From the NCBI GenBank assembly GCA_016284045.1, contig JAEEOB010000220.1, positions 1 through 64,000 on the forward strand: a stretch of 64,000 nucleotides of DNA, given 5' to 3'. The notes below the pieces were generated by a model that saw nothing but the letters and a program-made list of their open reading frames with translations, was not told the DNA's origin and did no database searches. How positions within the stretch are numbered: the first letter of the stretch is position 1; each line of letters begins with the position of its first letter. Shown in pieces: positions 37,777-48,151 of the stretch. This DNA is from Bacteroidaceae bacterium (lineage in GTDB: Bacteria > Bacteroidota > Bacteroidia > Bacteroidales > Bacteroidaceae). The translations under genes were made by a program, and so were the position numbers.

Positions 37777-38103
37777 ATGGACAACAAACAAAACGGACAG
37801 CAACTACAAATTGAGATTAAGCCAGATGTGGCACAGGGAGTGTATTCTAACTTGGTGGCGATCACACATTCATCATCAGAAGTGATTCTCGATTTTATAT
37901 CCATGATGCCGGGAATGCCAAAGGCAGAGGTGAAATCAAGGATTGTCATGGCACCCGAACATGCAAAACGGCTCCTCGCAGCACTTGGTGACAATATCCG
38001 GAAATACGAGAATCAGTTTGGAGAAATCAGTATCCGACAGGCACAGCCAAGACCGGGAAGCACTATAGCACCTTTCAACATTAACAACCAGGGAGAGGCG
38101 TGA
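37777..38103 (+). CDS. DUF3467 family protein
   Basis: IKPDVAQGVYSNLVAITHSSSEVILDFISMMPGMPKAEVKSRIVMAPEHAKRLLAAL. Confidence 0.88.
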   Translation: MDNKQNGQQLQIEIKPDVAQGVYSNLVAITHSSSEVILDFISMMPGMPKAEVKSRIVMAPEHAKRLLAALGDNIRKYENQFGEISIRQAQPRPGSTIAPFNINNQGEA

Positions 38104-38129
38104 GGTTTGAGTTTTGAGTTTTCAAAAAT

Positions 38130-38174
38130 AAAAATGAGGGATTAAAATGGTGATTCATTTAATCCCTCATTTTT
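38130..38174. terminator. Bidirectional terminator hairpin between convergent genes
   Basis: AAAAATGAGGGATTA / TAATCCCTCATTTTT. Confidence 0.85.
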
Positions 38175-38180
38175 ATTTCC

Positions 38181-39392
38181 TTACTTCCATTTCAATTTCT
38201 TGTTGAATAGATTGTTGTCCCTTGATTCTATCCATTTGAACAGACGGTTCAGACCCTCGTTCAAGGTGGAGGAAGGGCAAGCCATGTTCACTCGCAAGAA
38301 GCATTCGCCTGCTGAACCATAAATGCTGCCGGGGCTGAAAAACACTTTGGCTTCGTCGGCAAGGCGGGCATGGAGTTCGTCGGAACTGATGCCGAGCGTT
38401 TTGCACAATGCATGGCAGTCAAGCCAACCGAGATAGGTGCCTTCAAGCGGCATATTGATAATGAGTCCTTTGCCTTCTTCCTCTACGCGGCGTTGGAGAA
38501 TAAGATAGTTTTTTTCTATGTGACGGTTGAGTTGCTCAATCCAGTCTTCACACTCGTTGTAAGCGGCTATCGTCGCAACGATGCCGAAGGGATTGACATC
38601 GCATACCTCGTTGATGTTGATGGCGCGGTCAATACGACGTCGCAGGCCTTCGTCACGACAGATGATGTTGGCGATTTGAAGTCCTGCGATATTGAACGAT
38701 TTGGATGCTGAAATGCAGGAGATGGATGTGGCGATATCGCTCACTGTGGCATAGGGGATATAGCTCTGTCCGGGCATGACGAGCTCGTTGTGAATCTCGT
38801 CGGATATCACGGTAACGTTGTGACGGCGGCAGATGTCGGAAATACGCTCCAATTCATCTTTTTTCCACACTCTTCCTCCTGGATTATGGGGATTGCAGAG
38901 TATGAATGCCACTACTTTGCTGTCGGAGCAGCGCCGCTCAAAGTCATCCCAGTCAATGTGATACTTACCGTCGTCTCCGATGACGAGCGGGGACTCCTCT
39001 GCCACACAGCCGCTGTTGCGTATGCAGGAGAAGAAGCAGTTATAGACAGGGGTGGTCAGCAGCACTTTGTCGCCAGGCAGGGTCAGGGCTTTCAGACAGC
39101 AGGAGATGGCAGGTACCACACCGATGGTGTACTGTATCCATTCGCGGCGGATGTCCCAGCCGTGTCGGCGGCTGAACCAATTGATGACAGCATCGTAATA
39201 TGCGTCGGGAACGATGCTGTAACCGAACACATGGTGGTCAAGACGTTTCTGCATTGCTTCCACAATTGGAGTTGCTGCCTCAAAATCCATGTCAGCAACC
39301 CAAAGGGGAAGGACACCCTCGGCCATCTCGTCCCATTTCACACTGCCGCTTCCGCTGCGGTCAATGTGTTTGTCAAAATCATAGGTTTTCAT
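38181..39392 (-). CDS. PatB/MalY family C-S lyase (PLP aminotransferase fold)
   Basis: LPLWVADMDFEAATPIVEAM; NPHNPGGRVWKKDEL; SDEIHNELV; SASKSFNIAGLQ. Confidence 0.9.
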   Translation of the reverse strand: MKTYDFDKHIDRSGSGSVKWDEMAEGVLPLWVADMDFEAATPIVEAMQKRLDHHVFGYSIVPDAYYDAVINWFSRRHGWDIRREWIQYTIGVVPAISCCLKALTLPGDKVLLTTPVYNCFFSCIRNSGCVAEESPLVIGDDGKYHIDWDDFERRCSDSKVVAFILCNPHNPGGRVWKKDELERISDICRRHNVTVISDEIHNELVMPGQSYIPYATVSDIATSISCISASKSFNIAGLQIANIICRDEGLRRRIDRAININEVCDVNPFGIVATIAAYNECEDWIEQLNRHIEKNYLILQRRVEEEGKGLIINMPLEGTYLGWLDCHALCKTLGISSDELHARLADEAKVFFSPGSIYGSAGECFLRVNMACPSSTLNEGLNRLFKWIESRDNNLFNKKLKWK

Positions 39393-39515
39393 GATAAGCT
39401 ATATGTTTAGATAGAGAGAATTTCTACAATCTTACCTGTCTTCTCGTTTTCTTGTCTTCTCGTCTTCTTGCCTTCTTGTCTTCTCGTTTTCGCGTCTTCT
39501 CTAAATAGTAATTCT

Positions 39516-40364
39516 CTACCCTTTTCTCGTCTCTATAATGCAGTTGGCGGGCAGACGGATATTGTCGTCGATTGTCACGCTACCGATCTCATCGGCAATG
39601 ATATGCCCTGATGTTGGATTTTTGATGTTTGTCACGCTCCCTTTTATGTCTGCTTGAAGCGTTGAATATTCAAACATGCGGTCGCAGTCAGTACCGAACG
39701 TGCAGTTTTCGATAATTAGCCCCTCGGCATAACAGAGCACCTGCTCACCGGTGATATGGCAATTCACCAGATGGAGATTCTTTGAGTGCCAGCCAAGATA
39801 TTCGCCATGAAGTTCTGAGTCGTAGATGGTCACATTTTCTACTTCCCAAAAGGCATCTTTCGTGTCGATGAACGAATTGTGAATCTCCACATTCTTCACG
39901 TACTGAAACACGTATTTCGAGTCACTTTTCAGACCGTCGATACGGATATTCTCGCAGAGCATGAACGGATAGGTACCGTCATGAATCTCCAAATTTTTGA
40001 TGTCCAGATTCTTGCACTTCCAGAATGTCTCGTCGGCATCGTTGATGACAACGTTTCTTATACGGATATTTTCCATCTCACGGAACATCTTCGGACCGTC
40101 TATCACTGTGTCAGTCATCAGCAGATTGTCCGAATACCACAGTGCGGAACGGGCACCCACCTTGAAATGGCAGTTACTGATTTGGAAGCCATGAACATGC
40201 CAAAAGGGATATTTCCCTTCAAACAGGCAGCTCAAAGCCACGATGTCGCTACATTCCTTGATGGCGGACTCACCTTCGCCGATAGTAACGCGCTCAAGCC
40301 GCAAACCGTGCGACTCAAACAACGGTCGTTCCCCCTCAAAATAACTATCCCTGATATTTTTCAT
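39516..40364 (-). CDS. DUF3737 family protein (parallel beta-helix-like)
   Basis: MKNIRDSYFEGERPLFES...repeating ENIRIRNVVINDADETFWKCKNLDIKN. Confidence 0.85.
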   Translation of the reverse strand: MKNIRDSYFEGERPLFESHGLRLERVTIGEGESAIKECSDIVALSCLFEGKYPFWHVHGFQISNCHFKVGARSALWYSDNLLMTDTVIDGPKMFREMENIRIRNVVINDADETFWKCKNLDIKNLEIHDGTYPFMLCENIRIDGLKSDSKYVFQYVKNVEIHNSFIDTKDAFWEVENVTIYDSELHGEYLGWHSKNLHLVNCHITGEQVLCYAEGLIIENCTFGTDCDRMFEYSTLQADIKGSVTNIKNPTSGHIIADEIGSVTIDDNIRLPANCIIETRKG

Positions 40365-40455
40365 ATTTTGTTAAAAAAAATAAATTCTTTCCTGCGTTTG
40401 GTATCGTATATGATGCAACAGAATGGCAACATCCTAAATCAACTTACTTTTAGAA

Positions 40456-40535
40456 TTCCATTTTTACTTCCATTTTTACTTCCATTTTTACTTCCATTTT
40501 TATTTCCATTTTTACTTCCATTTTTACTTCCATTT
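40456..40535. repeat. 12-bp minisatellite TTCCATTTTTAC, about 7 units
   Basis: Unit starts 40456, 40468, 40480, 40492, 40504, 40516, 40528. Confidence 0.95.
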
Positions 40536-40537
40536 AA

Positions 40538-41995
40538 TCAAACCTTAAATGCTTTCAGCCATCTGCCTGACTTCAGTCTCAGCAAAAACAGCAGTCCTCG
40601 TAAACACAGCTCGATACACATGGCAAGCCAGACACCGTTAAGGCCCATTGTCGGGGCAAGCACAATTGCGAGCGTGATTCTGAATATCCAAATGCTGCCC
40701 AAGTTCATGCTGCTAGGAATCAGCGTGTCGCCTGCACCCACGAATGCACCGTAGCAGACAATCGATGCAGCGAACAGCGGCTCGGCAAATGCCTCAATTC
40801 GCAAAGCACTGACACCCAAATCGATAATCTCGTTAACGGGTGTCATAATGCTCATCATCACAGGAGCTGCTACATACATCATTATGCCCATTATGGTCAT
40901 CACTGCCATTCCGATTCCAACAGTCATATAAGCAAAGCGCTTGGCTAAGTCACTCCGTTTTGCACCTACGCTCTGACCAACCAGGGTCGTAGCGGCATCG
41001 GCAATGCCATAGCCGGGCATATAACACAGGCTTTCCGCGTTCACGCCGAAGGCATTGGCAGCGATGGCGAACATACCGAGAGGCGCAACAATCATTGTTG
41101 TGCAGATCTGAGCACCGCACATCACCATCCGTTCACAGGCTATCGGCAAACCAAGCCTGAAGGCTTTCTTCAGCACACGGCTCGTCGGACGGAACATCCG
41201 TAGGGTTGATACCTCCTGTTTTAACTTACCGAACAGACTCATTGTCCGGGAACGGTAACAGAGATGGTAGAAAAGCAGTACACAGCCAATCACTTCTGCC
41301 ACCGCGGTTCCCACTGCCGCTCCGACAACTCCCAATCCTGCACCATACACATGGATGGACATGCCTAGCACATTGTAGTCGGCGGAAGGGAAGATAAACA
41401 GGAAGTTAAACACCACATCGAGCACACAAAGCAGCATGTTGATCATGCTGGGCAACTTCACATTACCACTACAACGAAGCATCGCACTCATCATAAATGT
41501 CATCTCGAACATCGGAATAGTGAGCGCAAACACGAGGAAATAGCCGGAGGCGCCAGCATGAAGAGACTCATCGCCACCCAGCCATATCGGCAGCCTGCCA
41601 CTGACAGCGACTGCCACAACACAAAGGGTGAGGCTCATTGCCATGGCTGTCGTGAAAGCCTGACGGAGGATGCTCCGGGCATCTTTTGGCTTGCTCGCTC
41701 CGATTTTATGAGCCACCTGGACGCTGAAGCCGGTAGCAATACTTGAGCACAAGCCCCAAAACAGCCATGTCGTGGTCGCAATCAGACCGATGCTAGCCGC
41801 ACCCTCGGCTCCAAGACGGCCAACCATCGAAGCGTCGATATATTCCATGAGAATATGCGAAATCTGGGCAAGCATGGCAGGAATGGCAAGCCGAACTGTC
41901 AGGCTCAGTTGCTCATACCCTGACATAACTCCGCTGCCGCTTCGCACTTTCTCAAGCAGCACATCGGTCTTGCTCATCTGTTTTGTCGCTTCCAT
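40538..41995 (-). CDS. MATE family efflux transporter
   Basis: 12-TM pattern, LTVRLAIPAMLAQISHILMEYIDASMVGRLGAEGAASIG; start trimmed from 42130. Confidence 0.9.
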   Translation of the reverse strand: MEATKQMSKTDVLLEKVRSGSGVMSGYEQLSLTVRLAIPAMLAQISHILMEYIDASMVGRLGAEGAASIGLIATTTWLFWGLCSSIATGFSVQVAHKIGASKPKDARSILRQAFTTAMAMSLTLCVVAVAVSGRLPIWLGGDESLHAGASGYFLVFALTIPMFEMTFMMSAMLRCSGNVKLPSMINMLLCVLDVVFNFLFIFPSADYNVLGMSIHVYGAGLGVVGAAVGTAVAEVIGCVLLFYHLCYRSRTMSLFGKLKQEVSTLRMFRPTSRVLKKAFRLGLPIACERMVMCGAQICTTMIVAPLGMFAIAANAFGVNAESLCYMPGYGIADAATTLVGQSVGAKRSDLAKRFAYMTVGIGMAVMTIMGIMMYVAAPVMMSIMTPVNEIIDLGVSALRIEAFAEPLFAASIVCYGAFVGAGDTLIPSSMNLGSIWIFRITLAIVLAPTMGLNGVWLAMCIELCLRGLLFLLRLKSGRWLKAFKV

Positions 41996-42008
41996 CTCAA
42001 TATTATGC

Positions 42009-42016
42009 AAATTTAC
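42009..42016 (-). promoter_or_regulatory. -7 box TAAATTTG for the MATE gene
   Basis: Reverse complement of CAAATTTA, directly abutting the tandem repeat array. Confidence 0.6.
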
Positions 42017-42333
42017 GATTAAGCGAGCACAAAAACAAATAAAACGCAGTTTTAATTTGTATTTGTCGAGCGATAGTAAATTCGACGAAGTCAAATATCG
42101 ATTAAGCGAGCACAAAAACAAATAAAACACAGTTTTAATTTGTATTTGTCGAGCGATAGTAAATTCGACGAAGTCAAATAACGATTAAGCGAGCACAAAA
42201 ACAAATAAAACGCAGTTTTAATTTGTATTTGTCGAGCGATAGTAAATTCGACGAAGTCAAGTAACGATTAAGCGAGCACAAAAACAAATAAAACGCAGTT
42301 TTTAATTTGTATTTGTCGAGCGATAGTAAATTC
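42017..42333. repeat. About four tandem copies of an 82-83 bp unit upstream of MATE
   Basis: Units begin at 42017, 42100, 42182, 42265 with cgattaagcgagcacaaaaacaaataaaac; last unit truncated. Confidence 0.95.
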
Positions 42334-42474
42334 AGGGATGCTAGATTTCCGAAATGAAAAGGATTTATGCGGGGTAAAATAAAAAACGGGTTTGTATATA
42401 TAAAGACAGCACTATCCATGATTGAGCAGATAGTGCTGTCTTTTTTCAGATTCTCCTGTTTCCAATGCTTGTTC

Positions 42475-42894
42475 TTATCTGATCCAACCGAAGAAGAACA
42501 GCACTGCGGCAGCATCACGCTGGCTAACCCCTTTAGCATATCCGATAGTGGAGTGGGAGGAGTTCAGGATGGTGCCGTCGCTGCGGATATAACCGATTGT
42601 GGAGTGAGAGGAGTTAAGCACAGTCCCGTCGTTACGCACATATCCGATGGTGGAGTGGGAGGAGTTCTGGACTGTCCCGTCGTTGCGGATATAGCCGATA
42701 GTGGAATGAGATGAGTTCTCGATGGTTCCGTCGTTGCGGATATAGCCCTGAGTGGCGTGCGACGAGTTATACACCGTGCCGTCTTTCACGTAGCCCGCAG
42801 TGGCATGTGAACTGTTGTATATCGTCTGTGCCTGCATGCCTGCCGGTAGCAAGAGCATGGCTGCTAATGTGATGATTTTTGTTATAAGCTTCAT
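42475..42894 (-). CDS. Secreted 17-residue repeat protein (5-fold beta-flower-like)
   Basis: Signal peptide, then NSSHSTIGYIRNDGTV repeats, six copies. Confidence 0.75.
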   Translation of the reverse strand: MKLITKIITLAAMLLLPAGMQAQTIYNSSHATAGYVKDGTVYNSSHATQGYIRNDGTIENSSHSTIGYIRNDGTVQNSSHSTIGYVRNDGTVLNSSHSTIGYIRSDGTILNSSHSTIGYAKGVSQRDAAAVLFFFGWIR

Positions 42895-43124
42895 AATCGT
42901 CAGGTTTTATAGGGGGTTACATTGCTTTTTTTCTTCACCTGCAAAGTTAGTGCTTTCACACCGTTCTGTCACAGGGATTTCCCTTATTTCCCATAGGGAT
43001 TTCGATATTCGTTTGAGGAACTGCCCTATTGCCTCGATTGTCATTACCAGAAGTCTTGACAGTTATCTCGTCTTCTCGTAAAATTATAAAAAAACTAAAT
43101 GATTAAATAAATCGTAAATAAAAA

Positions 43125-44030
43125 TCACTTCAACAGCTCCTCAACATATTTCAAGGCATTATTGATACCCGACATATCGCGAGGACCGTCCATATAACCG
43201 CCGGAACGGACTGACTTCCCTTCGGAGAATCTCGCTTCGAACCGCCAGCTCGAACCGTCGGTCACACCTGGGTTCATATAATCGCTTTTATAGGTCTGAA
43301 TCTTACCCTTACGGAATATCTCAACAAGGTCGTCACCCACTTTCGAGTCGAATATCTTCTCCTTGCGCTCTGGCTCCTTATCGGTGAACTTGGTTCCTGC
43401 ATCATTCATGTAACTCACTTTGTAACGGCCGTCAGACTGCAGCTCAACAGTCCACTCCGGACCGCCAGGACGCATGCTCCCCTTGTTGGAATAATGGAAA
43501 TAGGTGAGTTTACCCTCTGGGAACGGGGTGTCGGGGAGTGTGAATTCACATTCGCTGTCGAAGAAACTGGTTATCGCATTCACGATACCGAAATCCTTTG
43601 GGCTCACTTTGGTGGCGTTGATAAGCAGAGCGGCAGACTCATGCTGCGTGCCTAAATGCCATTCCAACCCTTTCACGCCTTTTTTCGACGTGTAGTCCTG
43701 ATAATAATCATCGTGCTGATAAACATGCTCCAAAATGTCCTGAAGCATCTCTATCCTTCTGGGGTCTAACATCTTGTATTCCAATAAGTCGCCTTTCTTG
43801 TATTTCACCTCAAAGAATCCATGCTCATTCTTCACATCAAGGTCGGTCGTCTCTTCGTCGTTCTCCAAAATCGTAAAACGAATGGCTTTCAGGGGACCGG
43901 GCTTCTTGTCGCCTGTGTAAGCTTTCTCCTTTCCGTGTTTCACGTCTTTTGGCAGATTGCTCTGGGCGTTGCATGGGGATGTCAATGCAGTCATGGCTAA
44001 CAACATGATAAAAGTGATTGTCTTGTACAT
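43125..44030 (-). CDS. Secreted protein of unknown function
   Basis: Signal peptide MYKTITFIMLLAMTALTSPCNAQ. Confidence 0.65.
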   Translation of the reverse strand: MYKTITFIMLLAMTALTSPCNAQSNLPKDVKHGKEKAYTGDKKPGPLKAIRFTILENDEETTDLDVKNEHGFFEVKYKKGDLLEYKMLDPRRIEMLQDILEHVYQHDDYYQDYTSKKGVKGLEWHLGTQHESAALLINATKVSPKDFGIVNAITSFFDSECEFTLPDTPFPEGKLTYFHYSNKGSMRPGGPEWTVELQSDGRYKVSYMNDAGTKFTDKEPERKEKIFDSKVGDDLVEIFRKGKIQTYKSDYMNPGVTDGSSWRFEARFSEGKSVRSGGYMDGPRDMSGINNALKYVEELLK

Positions 44031-44258
44031 AGCTTTGTCATTTGTTTATGGTTAGTTAATATGTTCTTCTTGCTTTCTCTTCTTCTCTTCGTCTTTTGCC
44101 TGCGAAGTTATAACAAAAAAACAGAACAAACAACTTATAATGATTCTTTTTTGTTTGTAAATTGTTAAATAAAATAAAATACAGTTAAAAAATATAAAAT
44201 ATTCGCTTCCTGACAAATAAATTAATGTCTTTTTTCACGAAGTTACACATATTTTTTG

Positions 44259-44266
44259 TAACTTTG
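44259..44266 (+). promoter_or_regulatory. -7 box TAACTTTG of the ribosomal superoperon
   Basis: TAnnTTTG, about 210 nt before rpsL. Confidence 0.6.
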
Positions 44267-44477
44267 CACCGCTTTTTGGACTATGTGCCAAAATGAACGT
44301 CGCGAGAGGCGCTCAGATAAGCAACTGCAGGAGAATAATGCGCTATATATAATAAAGGTGTAGGGATGCACCAGTTATGAGAAGTGCAGTAAGCGGTTGA
44401 GGTATTACCCGGCTGAAGATTCTCCATCAATGGAATGAAAATAATATACAATAAATAATAACATAAAAATTTTTAAA

Positions 44478-44858
44478 ATGCCTACTATTCAGCAATTAGT
44501 TAGAAAAGGACGGAAAGTGATGGTAGACAAAAGCAAATCCCCTGCACTGGACTCTTGTCCGCAGCGTCGTGGCGTTTGTGTACGTGTCTATACTACTACT
44601 CCGAAAAAGCCTAATTCGGCGATGAGAAAGGTGGCGCGTGTAAGGCTCACCAACAAAAAGGAAGTTAACTCATATATCCCAGGAGAGGGACACAACCTTC
44701 AGGAGCACTCAATCGTGCTCGTTAGAGGTGGACGTGTGAAAGACCTTCCTGGTGTTCGCTACCACATCATCCGCGGTGCACTCGATACCGCTGGTGTTGC
44801 CAGCAGAACTCAGAGACGAAGCAAGTATGGCGCTAAACGCCCGAAGGCTAAGAAGTAA
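44478..44858 (+). CDS. rpsL: 30S ribosomal protein S12
   Basis: [13 protein letters not shown]...[32 protein letters not shown]. Confidence 0.98.
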   Translation: MPTIQQLVRKGRKVMVDKSKSPALDSCPQRRGVCVRVYTTTPKKPNSAMRKVARVRLTNKKEVNSYIPGEGHNLQEHSIVLVRGGRVKDLPGVRYHIIRGALDTAGVASRTQRRSKYGAKRPKAKK

Positions 44859-44991
44859 TCAAAAAGAAGTTTAAATCAAAACATTTAGTTTGTCTTTAGC
44901 TATTTTTTATGCTGGTTGAGTAAATATCCCGGAGGGGACGTTGAAGAACGCTGATGGCAGCCGGACAGACTGAAAAAAAAGTACAAACAAA

Positions 44992-45468
44992 ATGAGAAAA
45001 GCAAAACCGAAGAAGAGGGTAATCCTGCCGGATCCCGTCTATGGCGATGTGAAGGTCACTAAGTTCGTTAACAACCTCATGTATGATGGCAAGAAGAGTG
45101 TTGCTTACTCTATTTTCTACAACTCTCTCGCTCTCGTAGAGAAAAAACTCAAGGACGAGGAGAAGTCATCTCTCGAAATATGGAAGAAGGCTCTCGACAA
45201 CATCACTCCTATGGTGGAGGTGAAGAGCAGACGTATTGGTGGTGCTACATTCCAGGTTCCTACTGAAATCAGACCAGACAGAAAAGAGGCTATCTCAATG
45301 AAAAACCTCATCCTCTATGCACGTAAGCGCTCTGGTAAGAGCATGGCTGAGAAGCTCAGCGCTGAAATTGTGGATGCTTATAACCAGCAGGGAGGTGCCT
45401 TCAAACGTAAGGAGGATATGCACCGCATGGCTGAGGCTAACAGAGCTTTCGCTCACTTCAGATTCTAA
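44992..45468 (+). CDS. rpsG: 30S ribosomal protein S7
   Basis: MRKAKPKKR...[18 protein letters not shown]. Confidence 0.98.
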   Translation: MRKAKPKKRVILPDPVYGDVKVTKFVNNLMYDGKKSVAYSIFYNSLALVEKKLKDEEKSSLEIWKKALDNITPMVEVKSRRIGGATFQVPTEIRPDRKEAISMKNLILYARKRSGKSMAEKLSAEIVDAYNQQGGAFKRKEDMHRMAEANRAFAHFRF

Positions 45469-45590
45469 AAAAACAACACGCAAGGCGTAAACACACGGCA
45501 GAGAAAAGGCGTACTACTCACGCCGCTGCTTAAGAACCACGTTAGTTTTTAAGGTAAAAAAGAAATTAAAAAAAGGACAAGTTTTTTATT

Positions 45591-47711
45591 ATGGCAAAAC
45601 GTGATTTGCATTTGACGCGAAACATCGGCATCATGGCCCATATCGATGCAGGTAAGACTACCACTTCCGAGCGCATCCTTTTCTACACGGGAAAAACCCA
45701 CAAGATTGGTGAAGTGCACGACGGTGCTGCTACTATGGACTGGATGGCACAGGAGCAGGAGAGAGGAATAACCATCACTTCTGCTGCCACTACATGTTTC
45801 TGGGACTATCAGGGAGACCATTATCAGATCAACCTGATTGACACTCCCGGACACGTGGACTTCACCGCAGAGGTGGAGCGCTCACTACGTGTGCTCGACG
45901 GTGCTGTGGCTACCTATTGCGCTGTCGGAGGCGTACAGCCACAGTCTGAAACCGTGTGGCGTCAGGCAGATAAATACAAGGTGCCGCGTATCGGATATGT
46001 CAACAAGATGGACCGTAGCGGAGCCGACTTCTACGAGGTGGTAAGACAAATGAAGGAAATCCTCGGAGCAAATGCTGTGCCGGTGGTCATTCCAATCGGA
46101 GCGGAGGAGAAGTTCAAAGGTGTCGTGGACCTCGTCAAGATGAAGGCAATTCTATGGCATGACGAAACCATGGGAGCTGACTACGACGTAGAGGACATTC
46201 CTGCTGATATGATTGATGAGGCTGAGGAATGGAGAGGTAAGCTGTTGGAGTCTGTAGCAGAATACGACGACGCGCTCATGGAGAAGTTCTTCGATGACCC
46301 CTCAACCATCACAGAGGAGGAAATCATTCGCGCCATCCGACAGGCTACCATTGCACAGGCTTGCACACCCATGGTTTGTGGATCATCATTTAAGAACAAG
46401 GGAGTGCAGACTCTCCTTGACTATGTGTGCGCTTTCCTTCCGTCACCGCTCGACACGGAGAACGTGGTGGGCGAGAACCCCGTTACCAAAGAAGAGGAAG
46501 ACCGTAAGCCGGATGCAGAAGACAAGACTGCAGCGCTTGCTTTCAAAATCGCTACTGACCCATACGTCGGACGTCTCACTTTCATCCGTGTCTATTCCGG
46601 AAAGATTGTGTCTGGATCATACGTTTTTAACCCACGTTCGGGAAAGAAAGAGCGTATCAGCAGACTCTTCCAGATGCACTCCAACCATCAGAACCCGGTT
46701 GAGGAAATCTGTGCCGGCGATATCGGTGCTGTGGTGGGACTGAAGGACATCCACACTGGAGACACTCTCTGCGATGAGAGTGCACCTATCGTGCTTGAGT
46801 CTATGGACTTTCCTGATCCCGTTATCGGCATCGCTGTCGAGCCAAAGACTCAGAAGGACCTTGATAAACTCTCTGTAGGACTTGCTAAGTTGGCAGAGGA
46901 AGACCCTACGTTCACTGTACGTACCGACGAGCAGAGCGGACAAACCGTCATCTCGGGTATGGGAGAGCTACATCTCGACATCATCATCGACCGACTCAAA
47001 CGTGAGTTCAAGGTGGAATGTAATCAGGGACGCCCGCAAGTGAACTATAAGGAGGCAATCACCAACACTGTCAACCTCCGGGAGGTTTATAAGAAGCAGT
47101 CGGGTGGACGTGGTAAGTTTGCTGACATCATCGTCAACGTCGGACCAGTCGATGACGACTTCAAAGAGGGAGGACTCCAGTTCTCAGACTCCGTTAAAGG
47201 AGGTAACATTCCGAAGGAGTTCATTCCGTCCGTGCAGAAGGGATTCACAAACGCCATGAAGAACGGTGTGCTTGGAGGATTCCCCATGGACAGCTTGAAG
47301 GTAGAATTGCTCGACGGTTCATTCCATCCAGTTGATTCCGACCAGCTGTCGTTCGAAATCGCTGCTATGCAGGCTTACAAGAACGCCTGCTCTAAGGCAA
47401 ATCCCGTGCTTATGGAGCCTATCATGAAACTTGAGGTGGTTACACCGGAAGAGAACATGGGCGATGTCATCGGAGACCTCAACAAAAGACGTGGACAAGT
47501 GGAAGGCACAGAAGCAACACGATCAGGAGCCACTATCGTAAAGGCGATGGTGCCACTCGCTGAAATGTTCGGATATGTAACCACACTACGAACCATCACA
47601 TCGGGAAGGGCTACCAGCTCGATGCAATACGACCACCATGCACCTGTCAGCAACACCATTGCGAAGGCTGTGCTCACTGAGTGCGGAGGAAGGGTCGATT
47701 TATTAAAATAA
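45591..47711 (+). CDS. fusA: Elongation factor G
   Basis: [24 protein letters not shown]. Confidence 0.98.
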   Translation: MAKRDLHLTRNIGIMAHIDAGKTTTSERILFYTGKTHKIGEVHDGAATMDWMAQEQERGITITSAATTCFWDYQGDHYQINLIDTPGHVDFTAEVERSLRVLDGAVATYCAVGGVQPQSETVWRQADKYKVPRIGYVNKMDRSGADFYEVVRQMKEILGANAVPVVIPIGAEEKFKGVVDLVKMKAILWHDETMGADYDVEDIPADMIDEAEEWRGKLLESVAEYDDALMEKFFDDPSTITEEEIIRAIRQATIAQACTPMVCGSSFKNKGVQTLLDYVCAFLPSPLDTENVVGENPVTKEEEDRKPDAEDKTAALAFKIATDPYVGRLTFIRVYSGKIVSGSYVFNPRSGKKERISRLFQMHSNHQNPVEEICAGDIGAVVGLKDIHTGDTLCDESAPIVLESMDFPDPVIGIAVEPKTQKDLDKLSVGLAKLAEEDPTFTVRTDEQSGQTVISGMGELHLDIIIDRLKREFKVECNQGRPQVNYKEAITNTVNLREVYKKQSGGRGKFADIIVNVGPVDDDFKEGGLQFSDSVKGGNIPKEFIPSVQKGFTNAMKNGVLGGFPMDSLKVELLDGSFHPVDSDQLSFEIAAMQAYKNACSKANPVLMEPIMKLEVVTPEENMGDVIGDLNKRRGQVEGTEATRSGATIVKAMVPLAEMFGYVTTLRTITSGRATSSMQYDHHAPVSNTIAKAVLTECGGRVDLLK

Positions 47712-47802
47712 GAAGGAAAAGGGATGTGTGTTAGCGTATGACTCTTAACGCACACCCCTCTGACTGTTTAAATTATCAATAACTAATCAAAAAACTGTAA
47801 AA

Positions 47803-48108
47803 ATGAGTCAGAGAATTCGTATCAAGCTCAAGTCTTACGACCACAATCTCGTGGACAAGTCCGCAGAGAAAATCGTGAAAACCGTCAAGGCTACAGACGC
47901 TACTGTCAGTGGACCTATTCCACTGCCTACACACAAGCGCATCTTCACTGTTAACCGCAGTACGTTCGTAAACAAGAAAAGCCGTGAGCAGTTTGAACTC
48001 AGCACTTACAAAAGGCTTATCGACATTTACAACGCTACACCGAAAACAGTGGACAGCCTCATGAAGCTCGAATTGCCTAGCGGAGTGGAAGTGGAGATTA
48101 AAGTCTAA
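47803..48108 (+). CDS. rpsJ: 30S ribosomal protein S10
   Basis: [25 protein letters not shown]. Confidence 0.98.
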   Translation: MSQRIRIKLKSYDHNLVDKSAEKIVKTVKATDATVSGPIPLPTHKRIFTVNRSTFVNKKSREQFELSTYKRLIDIYNATPKTVDSLMKLELPSGVEVEIKV

Positions 48109-48151
48109 TCAACGAAATCAAGAGAACTATCAATTTTTAAATCAATTTGAA

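Noticed and set aside
38790-39410. 206-aa plus ORF
   Set aside because: Antisense to the PatB-like gene, which has clear PLP-enzyme motifs.
39879-40754. 291-aa plus ORF containing LLPF repeats
   Set aside because: Runs antisense across DUF3737, the 12-bp minisatellite and the MATE gene; the repeats are just translation of the minisatellite.
42017-42333. CRISPR array
   Set aside because: Units are contiguous 82-83 bp direct repeats with no unique spacers and no cas genes nearby.
42174-42539. 121-aa minus ORF with repeated LLSLDKYKLK...FICFCARLIV
   Set aside because: Translation of the 83-bp intergenic tandem repeat; no start context and no extended homology by eye.
47712-47802. Missing tuf gene between fusA and rpsJ as an anomaly
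   Set aside because: Absence of tuf from this position is common in Bacteroidota; not a deletion signal by itself.
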